Source: Mangrovimicrobium sp048323675 (lineage in GTDB: Bacteria; Pseudomonadota; Gammaproteobacteria; Pseudomonadales; Halieaceae). Taken from it: a DNA stretch of 64,000 nt. This document shows positions 41,383 to 49,499 of the stretch, piece after piece. A model generated the notes under the pieces. The model was given only the letters and a program-made list of their open reading frames with translations, had not been told where the DNA came from and did no database searches. The stretch spans positions 868,001 to 932,000 of the forward strand of contig NZ_JBLWFK010000002.1 in the NCBI RefSeq assembly GCF_048323675.1, in the 5' to 3' direction. Position 1 is the first letter of the stretch. Each line of letters opens with the position of its first letter. The position numbers and the translations under genes were made by a program.

Positions 41383-42528
41383 TCAGGTCAGCGTCGGCTT
41401 CAATCCAGGTGTGTAATTTAAGTGATTGCCCAAGCTGAGGAACGTGGACGGGTATGCCTTCCACAGTACAACGTTGGAGCTGCAGAAACCGCCGGTGAGC
41501 TCTATCCTTTTTCCGGATTCATAGGTAAAGCTCCCCTCTACCAGATCCATGTCGAGCATGAGGTTGGGTACATCGGCTTGCAGATCCTGGCCCTGGGTCA
41601 AACAACTACAACCACACACTTTCCCCAGCATTTCCAAAGTTCCCGCTTCGACCCGAGCGGTTATCCTGTACGTGGTAGGAATAAAGGTCCCGATCTGGGC
41701 GAGATAAGCCCAGTCGTCGTGTTCGATATTGAATTCGCCGACCGCGAAGTGTTGCCCTTCATCGAAGAGATACAGGGACAAGTCCTTGTCCTGGCTGAGC
41801 TTCATTTCGCACAGGTTGCCCTGCAACTGGTCGAAGTAAAACATTACAAGATCGCACCAGCCGCCGGCTTCGACGTTACTCTGGTCCGGGCAGTAGAAGC
41901 GCTCGCGGCCACCAAACCCTTTTACCGCTATTTCCTTGCCCTTGATGGTCAAACTACCCTCGATACGCCCCGCCCAGTTGTAGCCCTGGGCGCGCATGTG
42001 GTCGACGTAAACGTGCAGCTTTTCCTTCCCGTACCACATGGGATAGCCTTCACCGTAATGGGTCAATTCCGCACGGATATCCATCTCCCTGTCGTAACAG
42101 GTGACTTTCCAGGTATGATCTGTGCAGTCGCATTCCAGGTGAAATTCATCGATCTCTACGACAACGCGGTTATTCGCATCATCGCGCTCGACACTGAGTG
42201 CGCCGCCGGGGAAAGGGTGATAAGAGGTACTGACTACCTGCTCGAAATCAGCGACCTTGTAGATTGTCCCCGCCGGTGTAAACACCCTGCCCTTGTGCGT
42301 GCGGCAGCCGAAATTCCACATGTCCATGGGTTGCTTGCCAAACGGCATGGCGCCGAAGGTACCCAGTTTGTTGAATTTCGCGACTCCCAGGTCGACCCAG
42401 TAGTCGTTCCCCTCCTGATCCCTCAGGTGGCACATGAACCCCCAGTCCATGAATGCGTGTTCTGTCGCGTCTTCGGGTAACAGATGTGCATCTTCTTCAA
42501 GTGTCACTTCCGGGTTCTCTACCAGCAC
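41383..42528 (-). CDS. Unknown beta-rich protein, possibly CrtC/AttH lipocalin-like
   Basis: About 381 residues from a GTG at 42528 that has GGAGGG eight bases upstream; a TTG two codons earlier is possible. No signal peptide. The sequence alternates short strands with aromatic residues (MDWGFMCHLRDQEGNDYWVDL, YPMWYGKEKLHVYVDHMRAQGYNWAG, FYFDQLQGNLCEMKLSQDKDLSLYLFD), the pattern of the hydroxyneurosporene synthase/AttH double-barrel family. No catalytic residues can be assigned. It closes the P450/SDR gene run, 57 bases after the SDR gene, and may act on the same substrate. Confidence 0.6.
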   Translation of the reverse strand: MLVENPEVTLEEDAHLLPEDATEHAFMDWGFMCHLRDQEGNDYWVDLGVAKFNKLGTFGAMPFGKQPMDMWNFGCRTHKGRVFTPAGTIYKVADFEQVVSTSYHPFPGGALSVERDDANNRVVVEIDEFHLECDCTDHTWKVTCYDREMDIRAELTHYGEGYPMWYGKEKLHVYVDHMRAQGYNWAGRIEGSLTIKGKEIAVKGFGGRERFYCPDQSNVEAGGWCDLVMFYFDQLQGNLCEMKLSQDKDLSLYLFDEGQHFAVGEFNIEHDDWAYLAQIGTFIPTTYRITARVEAGTLEMLGKVCGCSCLTQGQDLQADVPNLMLDMDLVEGSFTYESGKRIELTGGFCSSNVVLWKAYPSTFLSLGNHLNYTPGLKPTLT

Positions 42529-42591
42529 TGGCAAATCCCTCCGCTCTGATCGTCATGTGAAATAGGAAAACCGCACTGCCGCCGGGTGAAT

Positions 42592-43359
42592 TTACAGCGA
42601 CATTCCACCCGCAACTTCGATGATCTGACCCGTGACATATCCCATCCGGTCGGACACCAGTGAAACCACAACCCCTGAAAGATCTGAAGGTATACCCAGT
42701 CTCCGTAGCGGGGTTGTCTGCTCAAGATAGGTCCGGATGTCCTCGTTCGCCCGGATGTCCGCATTGGCATCGGATGCGATGAGACCGGGGGAGACACAAT
42801 TCACGGTGATATTGCTCGGCCCAAAATCCTTGGCCAGGATGACAGTGAGCTTTTCCACTGCGGATTTGCTGATAGCATAAACCGCGTAGTCCGGCAGCGC
42901 TGTACGCGCGCCTAGCGAGCTGGTGAATATAACGCGGCCGCCCGGGCGAATTCGCGGCTTCAGTAGCTTGGTCAGGTATAGCGGACCGCTGAGGTTATCG
43001 CCGATGACCTTGTTGAACAGCTCCTCGGTGGTATTCTCGATGTTGGCCTGCGGCGAGCCACCCGCATTGTTGACAAGGATATCCAGGCCATTGCTGCCGG
43101 TACGTTGGGTAAGGCCCTCGTCAAGCGCGGCAACCAGAGCTTCCGCGGCGGCATAGCTCCCCTGCGCACCCTTGATCAGAAACGCCTTTCCACCCTTAGC
43201 CTCGATCGCCGCAAGTGTTTCCTCTGCTGCTGCGTCGTTGTTGGCATAATTGATAGCGACCACTGCACCCAATTCGGCAAGGTCCTCCGCAACCGCGCGA
43301 CCAAGGCCCCTGGAAGCCCCGGTCACCAGAGCAGTTTTACCCTCTAAAAATTTATCCAT
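42592..43359 (-). CDS. SDR-family oxidoreductase
   Basis: 255 residues, classical SDR. TGASRGLGRA binds the cofactor (13-22), LVNNAGGS sits at 95-102, and the catalytic Ser148, Tyr161 and Lys165 occur in FTSSLG and YAVYAISK. The end (MGYVTGQIIEVAGGMSL) is typical of FabG-like enzymes. It would oxidise an alcohol to a ketone, or reverse, with NAD(P). It is part of the P450-SDR-NTF2-SDR run, 52 bases after the NTF2-like gene, and probably handles the hydroxylated product. Confidence 0.9.
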   Translation of the reverse strand: MDKFLEGKTALVTGASRGLGRAVAEDLAELGAVVAINYANNDAAAEETLAAIEAKGGKAFLIKGAQGSYAAAEALVAALDEGLTQRTGSNGLDILVNNAGGSPQANIENTTEELFNKVIGDNLSGPLYLTKLLKPRIRPGGRVIFTSSLGARTALPDYAVYAISKSAVEKLTVILAKDFGPSNITVNCVSPGLIASDANADIRANEDIRTYLEQTTPLRRLGIPSDLSGVVVSLVSDRMGYVTGQIIEVAGGMSL

Positions 43360-43411
43360 ATTCGAATCCTGATTCTTGCGAATGTTTACCCGGCCCGTCC
43401 GGGAGCCCTGA

Positions 43412-43879
43412 CTATCTGTCGTATGCCTCGCCTTTGACCGCCTCTCCGGGAGAGGCCTGGAGGTAGACGTCGAGGTGTCGGATCTTGCCAGACTCGTCGA
43501 ATTCGTAGACGGATACGGAGTTCACAGCCTGCTGCTCAGCACCGAGGTTGACCCTCTCCTCCAGCTCCAGGAATACGACGTTGTCATATTCGGATACACG
43601 CTTGAAGGAACCCTCCCAGTGCTGGGACGGAGCCCAGGCCTGGAGAAATCCGACCATATCGTTGAACGTCATGACTTCCTTGAAGTTGCCCACACGTTCG
43701 AAATCATCGGTCACGAAATCCTTGAGGCCGAGCCATTCGTCCGGGGAGTAGTCGCCGGCCTCCTTGGAACGATCCATCAGGCGCTTCTGGAACAGGCCAT
43801 ACTCAATCGCAGTGCGTGCATTACCGGTATAGCGCTCTGCCGCTTCTGCGATGTCTTCAAATACTTTAGCTACCATCAT
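43412..43879 (-). CDS. NTF2-like (SnoaL-type) small protein
   Basis: 155 residues; the ATG pair at 43879/43876 follows GAGGAAAGG. The pattern of long N-terminal helices, FNDMVGFLQAWAPSQHWEGSF, and three returning strands (YDNVVFLELEERVNLG, AVNSVSVYEFDESGKIRHLDVYL) is that of the NTF2-like cone fold, which includes SnoaL cyclases, dehydratases and isomerases. The active-site residues cannot be named. Its place between two SDR genes suggests an isomerase or dehydratase step on the same substrate. Confidence 0.75.
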   Translation of the reverse strand: MMVAKVFEDIAEAAERYTGNARTAIEYGLFQKRLMDRSKEAGDYSPDEWLGLKDFVTDDFERVGNFKEVMTFNDMVGFLQAWAPSQHWEGSFKRVSEYDNVVFLELEERVNLGAEQQAVNSVSVYEFDESGKIRHLDVYLQASPGEAVKGEAYDR

Positions 43880-43910
43880 CCTTTCCTCTGTTTAATGCTG
43901 TGACAGCGGC

Positions 43911-44675
43911 TCAGGGCCGCATGGTGGTCCCACCGTCGATGCTGATTACCTGGCCCGTAATGTACGAGCCCTGGTCCGAAAGAAGCAGTGCACCCATGGC
44001 GGCGATATCTTCGGGGTTGCCCACGCGTGATTTGATCGCGGCGGCGGCCTGGGCCCATCCGATCATTTCCTGCGGAACCAGCTCTGCAATACCCGGATGC
44101 AGCGTGAGCGCAGGGGCGATGGTGTTCGCCCGGATTCCCGACTGGCCGTAGCGCGTGGCGACATGCCGCATGAGCGCCTGGCCAGCCGCCTTGCTCATCG
44201 CGTACGCCACCTGTGCCGGTGTCGACGCATTGGCGGCCGCGGAACTGGTGTACACGATCGACCCCGCTCCGCGCTCGATCATGGCGGGCAATGCAGCACG
44301 CGTGCACAGGTAATAGCCGCGCGCATTGATGCGCTGTGTCTCGTCGTAGATTTCCAGCGGCAGCTCAAGAATGCCGGCCCCGGGATCGCAGTCGCCCAGA
44401 AACGCGAAGTTGGCGTGAAGTCCATCCAGTCCGCCGTAGGTCTCTACGCAGGTGGCCACCGCTGCCGTCGCTGAGGCTTCGTCCGAACCGTCCAGGTGTA
44501 TGGCGAGGGCCTCACCGCCCGCGTCCTTGATTGCCGCTACAGCGGCTTCTGCTGATGCTGTATTGATATCCCCCAGCACGATGCGGGCGCCTTCGGCCGC
44601 ATAGCGCGTCGCCAGTCCGGTACCAATGCCGCCGGCACCGGCCACCAGGATGACTTTTCCGTCCAGGATTCCCAT
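43911..44675 (-). CDS. SDR-family oxidoreductase with altered NNAG motif
   Basis: 254 residues from ATG 44675 with GAGGAA upstream. The cofactor loop AGAGGIGTG (12-20) and the TSSAAAN and YAMSK catalytic segments are intact, and SYITGQVISIDGGTTM closes the fold. The structural NNAG motif is replaced by HANFAFLGD. That motif normally holds the central sheet and a catalytic Asn, so this enzyme may have a changed cofactor or substrate pocket. It follows the P450 gene by 39 bases, convenient for oxidising its alcohol product. Confidence 0.87.
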   Translation of the reverse strand: MGILDGKVILVAGAGGIGTGLATRYAAEGARIVLGDINTASAEAAVAAIKDAGGEALAIHLDGSDEASATAAVATCVETYGGLDGLHANFAFLGDCDPGAGILELPLEIYDETQRINARGYYLCTRAALPAMIERGAGSIVYTSSAAANASTPAQVAYAMSKAAGQALMRHVATRYGQSGIRANTIAPALTLHPGIAELVPQEMIGWAQAAAAIKSRVGNPEDIAAMGALLLSDQGSYITGQVISIDGGTTMRP

Positions 44676-44714
44676 AGACACATTCCTCTTTGGCGTGCGT
44701 TTTACCGCGTTCGA

Positions 44715-45977
44715 TTATTGTTTGCTGAACTCGAGATGCACCTCGCAAAGCGCACGCTGGGTATAATTCGCCTCGTATTCGTAGTGGCGATTGCCCGCCG
44801 CACCGTGCTTGTCTTCGTTGATGCGCAGATCCGAGGTGCGATCGAGGATATGCTCAGCGGCCAGCTTGGCTTCAGCCCTGGCGAGCGCCGCGCCGATACA
44901 CATGTGGATACCCTTGCCGAAAGCCAGCTGGGTCTGAAGGTTGTTGCGGTCCAGGCGAAACTCATCCGGCGACTCGAACATACGAGGGTCCCGGCGCATT
45001 GCGCTCTGCACCAACATGATGACGGTGCCGGGCGCAACGTCCTGGTCGCCGACCCTGGCATGGCGTTTGGCCAGGCGGAAATGGGTCTTGGTCGGGCCAT
45101 CCAGCCGCAACACCTCCTCGACCACCGCCGGAACCAGGCTGCGATCGGCTCGCACCTGGGCCTGCAGCTCGGGCTTCTCTGCCAACGTCTTCATCAGCGC
45201 GGCGATCAGGCGGACTGTGGTGTCCTGTCCCGCGCCGAAAACGACGGCGGCGTGGCTGACAATATCCACAATATCGGGCAGTTCGCCGTCCCGGTATCTC
45301 GCCTGGGCGAGCTGGGTCATCATGTCGGGGCGCGGATTTTCGCGACGATCCTGTATGTAGTTGAAGAAATGCATGCCAACCTCGACCATCGGATTGTTCT
45401 CCAACGGCTCGTCACCGCCGATCTGTCCGGGTAGCGGACCGAACAACGGCAGGAACTTCGCGTGGTCTTCCTGGGGAACCCCGAGGATGTCGGCGATGGT
45501 CATGGTTGCCAGCGGGTGGGCAAATTCCGAGACCGCCTCAAACTTGCCCTTGTCGATGAATTTGTCGATCAACGCCTGTACCGAGCTGGCGATAAAGGTT
45601 TCAGTTTCCTTCAGGCGCTTGGGGGTCAGTAAACCGACCAGTAACGAGCGCGAACGGGTGTGCTCCGGAGGATCCTGCGTCACAAGCATGGAACCGAAGG
45701 ACATTTCGCTGCGGTAGTTCGCGATCTGCTCAGTGATGTCGTCGCCTTCCGGCTCGAAGGGCAGCGGAGGGAGTGGACCGGTTGCCGAATTGATCGAAGA
45801 AAATGTATCGTGATCGCGCAATACGGCCACGCCCTCCTCGTAACCCGTCACCGCCATCACATTGTGTTTGGGCAGGTAGACCACCGGGCCCTGCTCGCGC
45901 AGGTATTCAAAATAGGGATAAGGATTTTCTACCAGGTCGAGGGCCTGGAAAAAGTCCACTTCGCTGAAATTCGTCAT
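44715..45977 (-). CDS. Cytochrome P450
   Basis: 420 residues from ATG 45977 (a second ATG lies two codons upstream). P450 landmarks are complete: the I-helix GAGQDTT (248-254), ExxR at Glu288-Arg291 (EEVLR), and the heme loop FGKGIHMCIGAALARAE with Cys360. The type is soluble bacterial class I, needing a ferredoxin and reductase, neither of which is adjacent. It is the first gene of the leftward run and probably makes the first oxidation. Its promoter and an operator-like site lie at 46045-46104. Confidence 0.93.
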   Translation of the reverse strand: MTNFSEVDFFQALDLVENPYPYFEYLREQGPVVYLPKHNVMAVTGYEEGVAVLRDHDTFSSINSATGPLPPLPFEPEGDDITEQIANYRSEMSFGSMLVTQDPPEHTRSRSLLVGLLTPKRLKETETFIASSVQALIDKFIDKGKFEAVSEFAHPLATMTIADILGVPQEDHAKFLPLFGPLPGQIGGDEPLENNPMVEVGMHFFNYIQDRRENPRPDMMTQLAQARYRDGELPDIVDIVSHAAVVFGAGQDTTVRLIAALMKTLAEKPELQAQVRADRSLVPAVVEEVLRLDGPTKTHFRLAKRHARVGDQDVAPGTVIMLVQSAMRRDPRMFESPDEFRLDRNNLQTQLAFGKGIHMCIGAALARAEAKLAAEHILDRTSDLRINEDKHGAAGNRHYEYEANYTQRALCEVHLEFSKQ

Positions 45978-46044
45978 CGTCATTACTCTCAAAGCCACTT
46001 CATGCGGAGCGTGCAAACGCGTGTGATGTTTTTTCGTGCGGCAC

Positions 46045-46073
46045 ACATTAGAGCCAAGAACGAGCCAAGTCAA
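46045..46073 (-). promoter_or_regulatory. Promoter of the P450 operon with repeated spacer
   Basis: Reading leftward, TTGACT and TAATGT are separated by exactly 17 bases, a good sigma-70 match. Between them GAGCCAAG occurs twice, 11 bases apart on the plus strand (46051-46058 and 46062-46069), one helical turn, which may be a regulator site. Transcription would begin about 60 bases before the P450 start. Confidence 0.6.
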
Positions 46074-46094
46074 TCCTTATGGTTTATTTATTAG

Positions 46095-46104
46095 ACCAAG
46101 TGGT
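46095..46104. promoter_or_regulatory. Palindromic operator candidate upstream of the P450 promoter
   Basis: ACCAAGTGGT (in TTAGACCAAGTGGTATAG) is a short inverted repeat placed just upstream of the -35 box at 46068-46073, near the TetR-type regulator gene. It is typical of TetR-family sites, but the exact regulator is not shown. Confidence 0.4.
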
Positions 46105-46303
46105 ATAGTCGATGTGCGCCATCGGATCACGCTGCACCCGAATCCCCTGGGTTTTGTCGGATGCGCGCTGATGTACCGGGCCGCTGCTTTATCCGAGACA
46201 GGGTCCGGGGCTGATAAATGACTGCGGGATCTTAGCCGACTTGCACGATCGGCAATTGGGCCATGGAGGACTGCGCTCTGCTAAATCTAGCCAAGCCGCC
46301 TGA

Positions 46304-46951
46304 TTATTCCGAAGGTGCCATTGATGCGACAATGGGCTCCACGTCGTTGTTGGAATCTCCCCGAGATTCGAAATGTCGCAGGGATTCGTCGACGAGTCGT
46401 TCCGCCTCCTCATGACCGACATGGATTCCCAGGGTTGCCTCCTGTACGACCAGGCGGGCCAGGCTGTTGGTAAGGATTGAAACCAGTTGGGGAGACAGCC
46501 GCGGCACAATGCCCCTCGCTTCAAGGTGTTTCTGTATGGCTTCGGTTTCCAGCGCGCGTATGGCTATGGCATTGGCAGCGATTTCTTCCCGGATGGTCTC
46601 GTTGTGATTGGCCAGCGCCATGAATTCCAGGCCGAGCCTCGTCGAATTCTCGTCACTGACGAGTTCCCAAAGCCCCCTGATCGGGTGGTCTGAATGCAGC
46701 GCATCGTTCAATCGGTCACAGTAAGCCTGGTTGGAGCGTCGTAGCAGCGCAAGCAACAGTTCATCCTGGGAGCCGAAGTAGTAAAAGACCGCCTGATGGG
46801 TCATTCCTGCGCGGCTGGAAACTCGGCGCACCGTCGCCGCCGCGTAGCCTTCTTCACGCACAACTGACTCGGCGGCGTCCAGCAATTTTTGCCGTACGTC
46901 CGGGCGTTCGACATAACGTTTCTGTTTCTTGACCTTGGTACCTGCTGCCAT
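46304..46951 (-). CDS. TetR-family regulator
   Basis: 215 residues. A standard N-terminal TetR helix-turn-helix (about 18-65; LLDAAESVVREEGYAAATVRRVSSRAGMTHQAVFYYFGSQDELL) is joined to a helical C-terminal ligand domain (LGLEFMALANHNETIREEIAANA). It is on the same strand as the P450 operon and lies between that operon and the GST gene. Its own upstream region holds repeated ACCGA-type motifs (47112-47179). It probably controls the P450 gene run or itself; the ligand may be the pathway substrate. Confidence 0.9.
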   Translation of the reverse strand: MAAGTKVKKQKRYVERPDVRQKLLDAAESVVREEGYAAATVRRVSSRAGMTHQAVFYYFGSQDELLLALLRRSNQAYCDRLNDALHSDHPIRGLWELVSDENSTRLGLEFMALANHNETIREEIAANAIAIRALETEAIQKHLEARGIVPRLSPQLVSILTNSLARLVVQEATLGIHVGHEEAERLVDESLRHFESRGDSNNDVEPIVASMAPSE

Positions 46952-47323
46952 TGAGTCCTACCTGTGAGTGGGATAGACTTCTTAGTGAGCGAAGCCACTG
47001 ACCGATGTTACCGCGGGGAGCCGCCAAACTCGGAATCTGTCGAATGCCGGTGCCACAAACCACGCGTACGCACTACCCACCATTCTGGCTGACCTGCACA
47101 TTTCGTCGTCGTGTATGGTCGGTCCTGTTGATAAGCATACGACCGTTCGGTTTAATTAACATACCGAATGGTCGGTGTATATTAGCACCGACGCAACCCG
47201 CTTGAAATATGCGATTTGGAGCGACCAATTCCGGCTCCAGGGTCCGCTGGCCTCGCTGAACCGGACAGGATTACCTGCCACCAGGGCTATTGATGGATAT
47301 TCACGTGCCGGGAACAGGTGCTG
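46952..47323. other. 372-base control region upstream of tetR, with three ACCGA-type motifs
   Basis: No coding frame. Three related motifs sit in about 65 bases: GTATGGTCGGT (47113-47123), ACCGTTCGGT (47142-47151) and ACCGAATGGTCGGT (47163-47176). The last two are inverted repeats. AT-rich sequence between them (TTTAATTAACAT) suits a promoter reading toward tetR. The leftmost 130 bases and the part beyond 47200 show nothing notable. Confidence 0.5.
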
Positions 47324-48166
47324 TCAGGAACGCAGTTCGCTGATGTATGACCTGACCGACGAGCGCTGTAGCCGCCTGACTATCGAGTAGGTGTTAAATA
47401 TTGCTATTGTCCCGCTTGACTCGTAGCGGCTAATCGCCGCCCGGAATGCGGGTCTAGCGCGAGTGCGCGTGAGCCAGTCTTGCACCCCGGGAAAGGGGGC
47501 AAGCGGATAGTGCATATGGCCCATCCGGTGCAGGTTTACTACCCAGGAGATATCTGCCAGCCCGAATAGCTGCCCGCTTAGCCATCGGTGGGTTTCAAGC
47601 CTGGCTTCGAGGGAACCTAGCATGTCTTGTGCTTCTTGCGTGGCGAGACTGATTCGCTCGTGAGCAAAGCCCTGGCTCGACGAGAACTCTCGCATGAAGC
47701 CTGCCAGCTCGGAATTTCCCGTACCATTTGTGTAGTCCTCAAGCTGCCGCTCGTTCATTCTCCGCAAGGGCTTGAACAGGAATTCATGGGTCAGTAGCTT
47801 GAGTGCCGCCTGGAAATGGGAGGAGTGCTGCAGGCTTTCCTCGAGATAATCCCTGTCCATGCCAGCTTCAGGCGTAAGCGCAGACCCGCCGAACTGTTCG
47901 TCGACATAGCGAATGATGTCGTTCGACTCGACAATGGTTATGCCGTCGTGCACCAGCACCGGGACCACTCCTTTCGGATTGATAGCGACGAACTCCGCTG
48001 TCGCGTTCTCGCACTTGATCAGGTTGATATGGTGGCTGGTCCAGCCGACGCCCGTTTCCTCCAGCGTAAACCTGACCCGCTGCGAACAATTCGAGGTGGC
48101 GAAATGAAACAGGTGGACACCCCTGAGAGCCCGTATATCATCGCGCTGCGTTTCAATAACCGGCAT
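47324..48166 (-). CDS. Glutathione S-transferase-like protein
   Basis: 280 residues from ATG 48166, which lies 14 bases inside the end of the MFS gene, suggesting translational coupling. The thioredoxin-fold half shows LFHFATSNCSQRVRFTLEETGVGW, FVAINPKGVVPVLVHDGITIVESNDIIRYVDEQF (cis-Pro and the ES pair for glutathione). The helical half has GQLFGLADISWVVNLHRMG and GVQDWLTRTRARPAF. It may conjugate or isomerise a reactive intermediate made by this pathway. Last gene of the run that starts at 53715. Confidence 0.85.
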   Translation of the reverse strand: MPVIETQRDDIRALRGVHLFHFATSNCSQRVRFTLEETGVGWTSHHINLIKCENATAEFVAINPKGVVPVLVHDGITIVESNDIIRYVDEQFGGSALTPEAGMDRDYLEESLQHSSHFQAALKLLTHEFLFKPLRRMNERQLEDYTNGTGNSELAGFMREFSSSQGFAHERISLATQEAQDMLGSLEARLETHRWLSGQLFGLADISWVVNLHRMGHMHYPLAPFPGVQDWLTRTRARPAFRAAISRYESSGTIAIFNTYSIVRRLQRSSVRSYISELRS

Positions 48167-49490
48167 GGTTGCGGGATCCAATGGACAAGGTTGCCGGGTG
48201 GTAGCGGCCGTACCTGCGCATTCCCCACAGGCCCAGCGCAAAACAGGCCATCGGCAGGCCCGCAATCAGTGAACGCAGCCGCGCCAGGCTCTGCGGATCG
48301 TTCTGCGCCTGGGGCCCCGGATCGAAACCGGTCAACGGCAGCACCAGGAACATCAGTGCCACGGCCAGCGCCGAGGCGACCTTGCTCGTAGACTGCAGCA
48401 GTGCCACGTAAACACCGGTCCGGGCCTGGCCAGACCCGGTATCGATATCCTTCAGATCCGCGATCATGGCCTGCGGCAGAAACACCGCCGCGCCGTTGAT
48501 CGCACCCAGCAGCATGAAACATGGCAGCGTGAGGTGAACGTTGCCGGCGGGGATCAGCAGGAACAGGGGCTGTACAAGGATCTGGAAGAGCAGCACCAGG
48601 CAGAATGTCCGGTGCTTGCCTATTCTCACCGCCAGGTACCTTATCAGCGGCAAAAACAGCAGCCCGGAAAACAACATGGGTACTACCGCGAGCGTCGCCC
48701 ATTCTCCCAGGCGCAGGACGCTCTCCACATAGAACAGCAGTACGCTGGACATTGCCGCGATACCGAGCAGCACACCCACATTGCCCAGGAGCAGCGCGCG
48801 TAGCGCGGGATTTCGCAGCAGTATGGTGAGCACATCGTTCCAGCGGTAGGTGTGATCGGCATCCAGTCGCGAATGCCCAACCGGAGTACAGAAAAATGTC
48901 GCCATCATCAGCACAGGTAGCGCTACCAGGACAAAAAGCCCGATAAAGTTGATCCTCCCTGACTCACTGACGCCGGCAAATTGATCACTGAGCACAGGGA
49001 TGAATACCACGACGAGCCCCCCGACAAGTGCCGCGAACTGCCGGAAGGCCGCGATTCGTGAACGCTCGTGGTAATCGTCGGACAATTCCACTCCCCAGGA
49101 GATATGCGAAATAGTTAGCAGGGTCCAGCCGACATAAAGAATCAGCATCCAGGAGGCAAAGTAAGTCCACTCGACCTGGCCGGGTGGGAAGAACACCTTA
49201 TAGACGCCGATCATCATCAGTGGCAGGGAGAGCAACAACCAGAATCGCCACCTACCCCGTTCCGGACCGAAGCGCTCGGTGATGATACCGGCTATCGGGT
49301 CGGTGACGATGTCCCACAATTTGGCGAGGCCAAAAATTATCCCTACCGTCGTAAGGCCGAGCCCCATTTCGCCCGCATAAAACGCCGGGATATATACAAC
49401 CAGTGGTGTGAGGAATGCCGACATCGGTATTTCCAACGATGCGAATGCCGCCAACCTGGCCGGGCCGATCCTCTTTACTATGTGATTCAC
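48153..49490 (-). CDS. MFS transporter of the GPH (MelB-like) family
   Basis: 445 residues from a GTG at 49490, nine bases after the ALDH stop. About 12 hydrophobic segments. The family marks are present: FGLAKLWDIVTDPIAGIITERFGPERGRWRFWLL in the first half and DLKDIDTGSGQARTGVYVALLQSTSKVASALA in the second. GPH carriers move glycosides, pentosides or organic acids with a cation. In this gene run it probably imports the substrate or a breakdown acid; the target is not deducible. Confidence 0.87.
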   Translation of the reverse strand: MNHIVKRIGPARLAAFASLEIPMSAFLTPLVVYIPAFYAGEMGLGLTTVGIIFGLAKLWDIVTDPIAGIITERFGPERGRWRFWLLLSLPLMMIGVYKVFFPPGQVEWTYFASWMLILYVGWTLLTISHISWGVELSDDYHERSRIAAFRQFAALVGGLVVVFIPVLSDQFAGVSESGRINFIGLFVLVALPVLMMATFFCTPVGHSRLDADHTYRWNDVLTILLRNPALRALLLGNVGVLLGIAAMSSVLLFYVESVLRLGEWATLAVVPMLFSGLLFLPLIRYLAVRIGKHRTFCLVLLFQILVQPLFLLIPAGNVHLTLPCFMLLGAINGAAVFLPQAMIADLKDIDTGSGQARTGVYVALLQSTSKVASALAVALMFLVLPLTGFDPGPQAQNDPQSLARLRSLIAGLPMACFALGLWGMRRYGRYHPATLSIGSRNHAGY

Positions 49491-49499
49491 TCGACAGTT

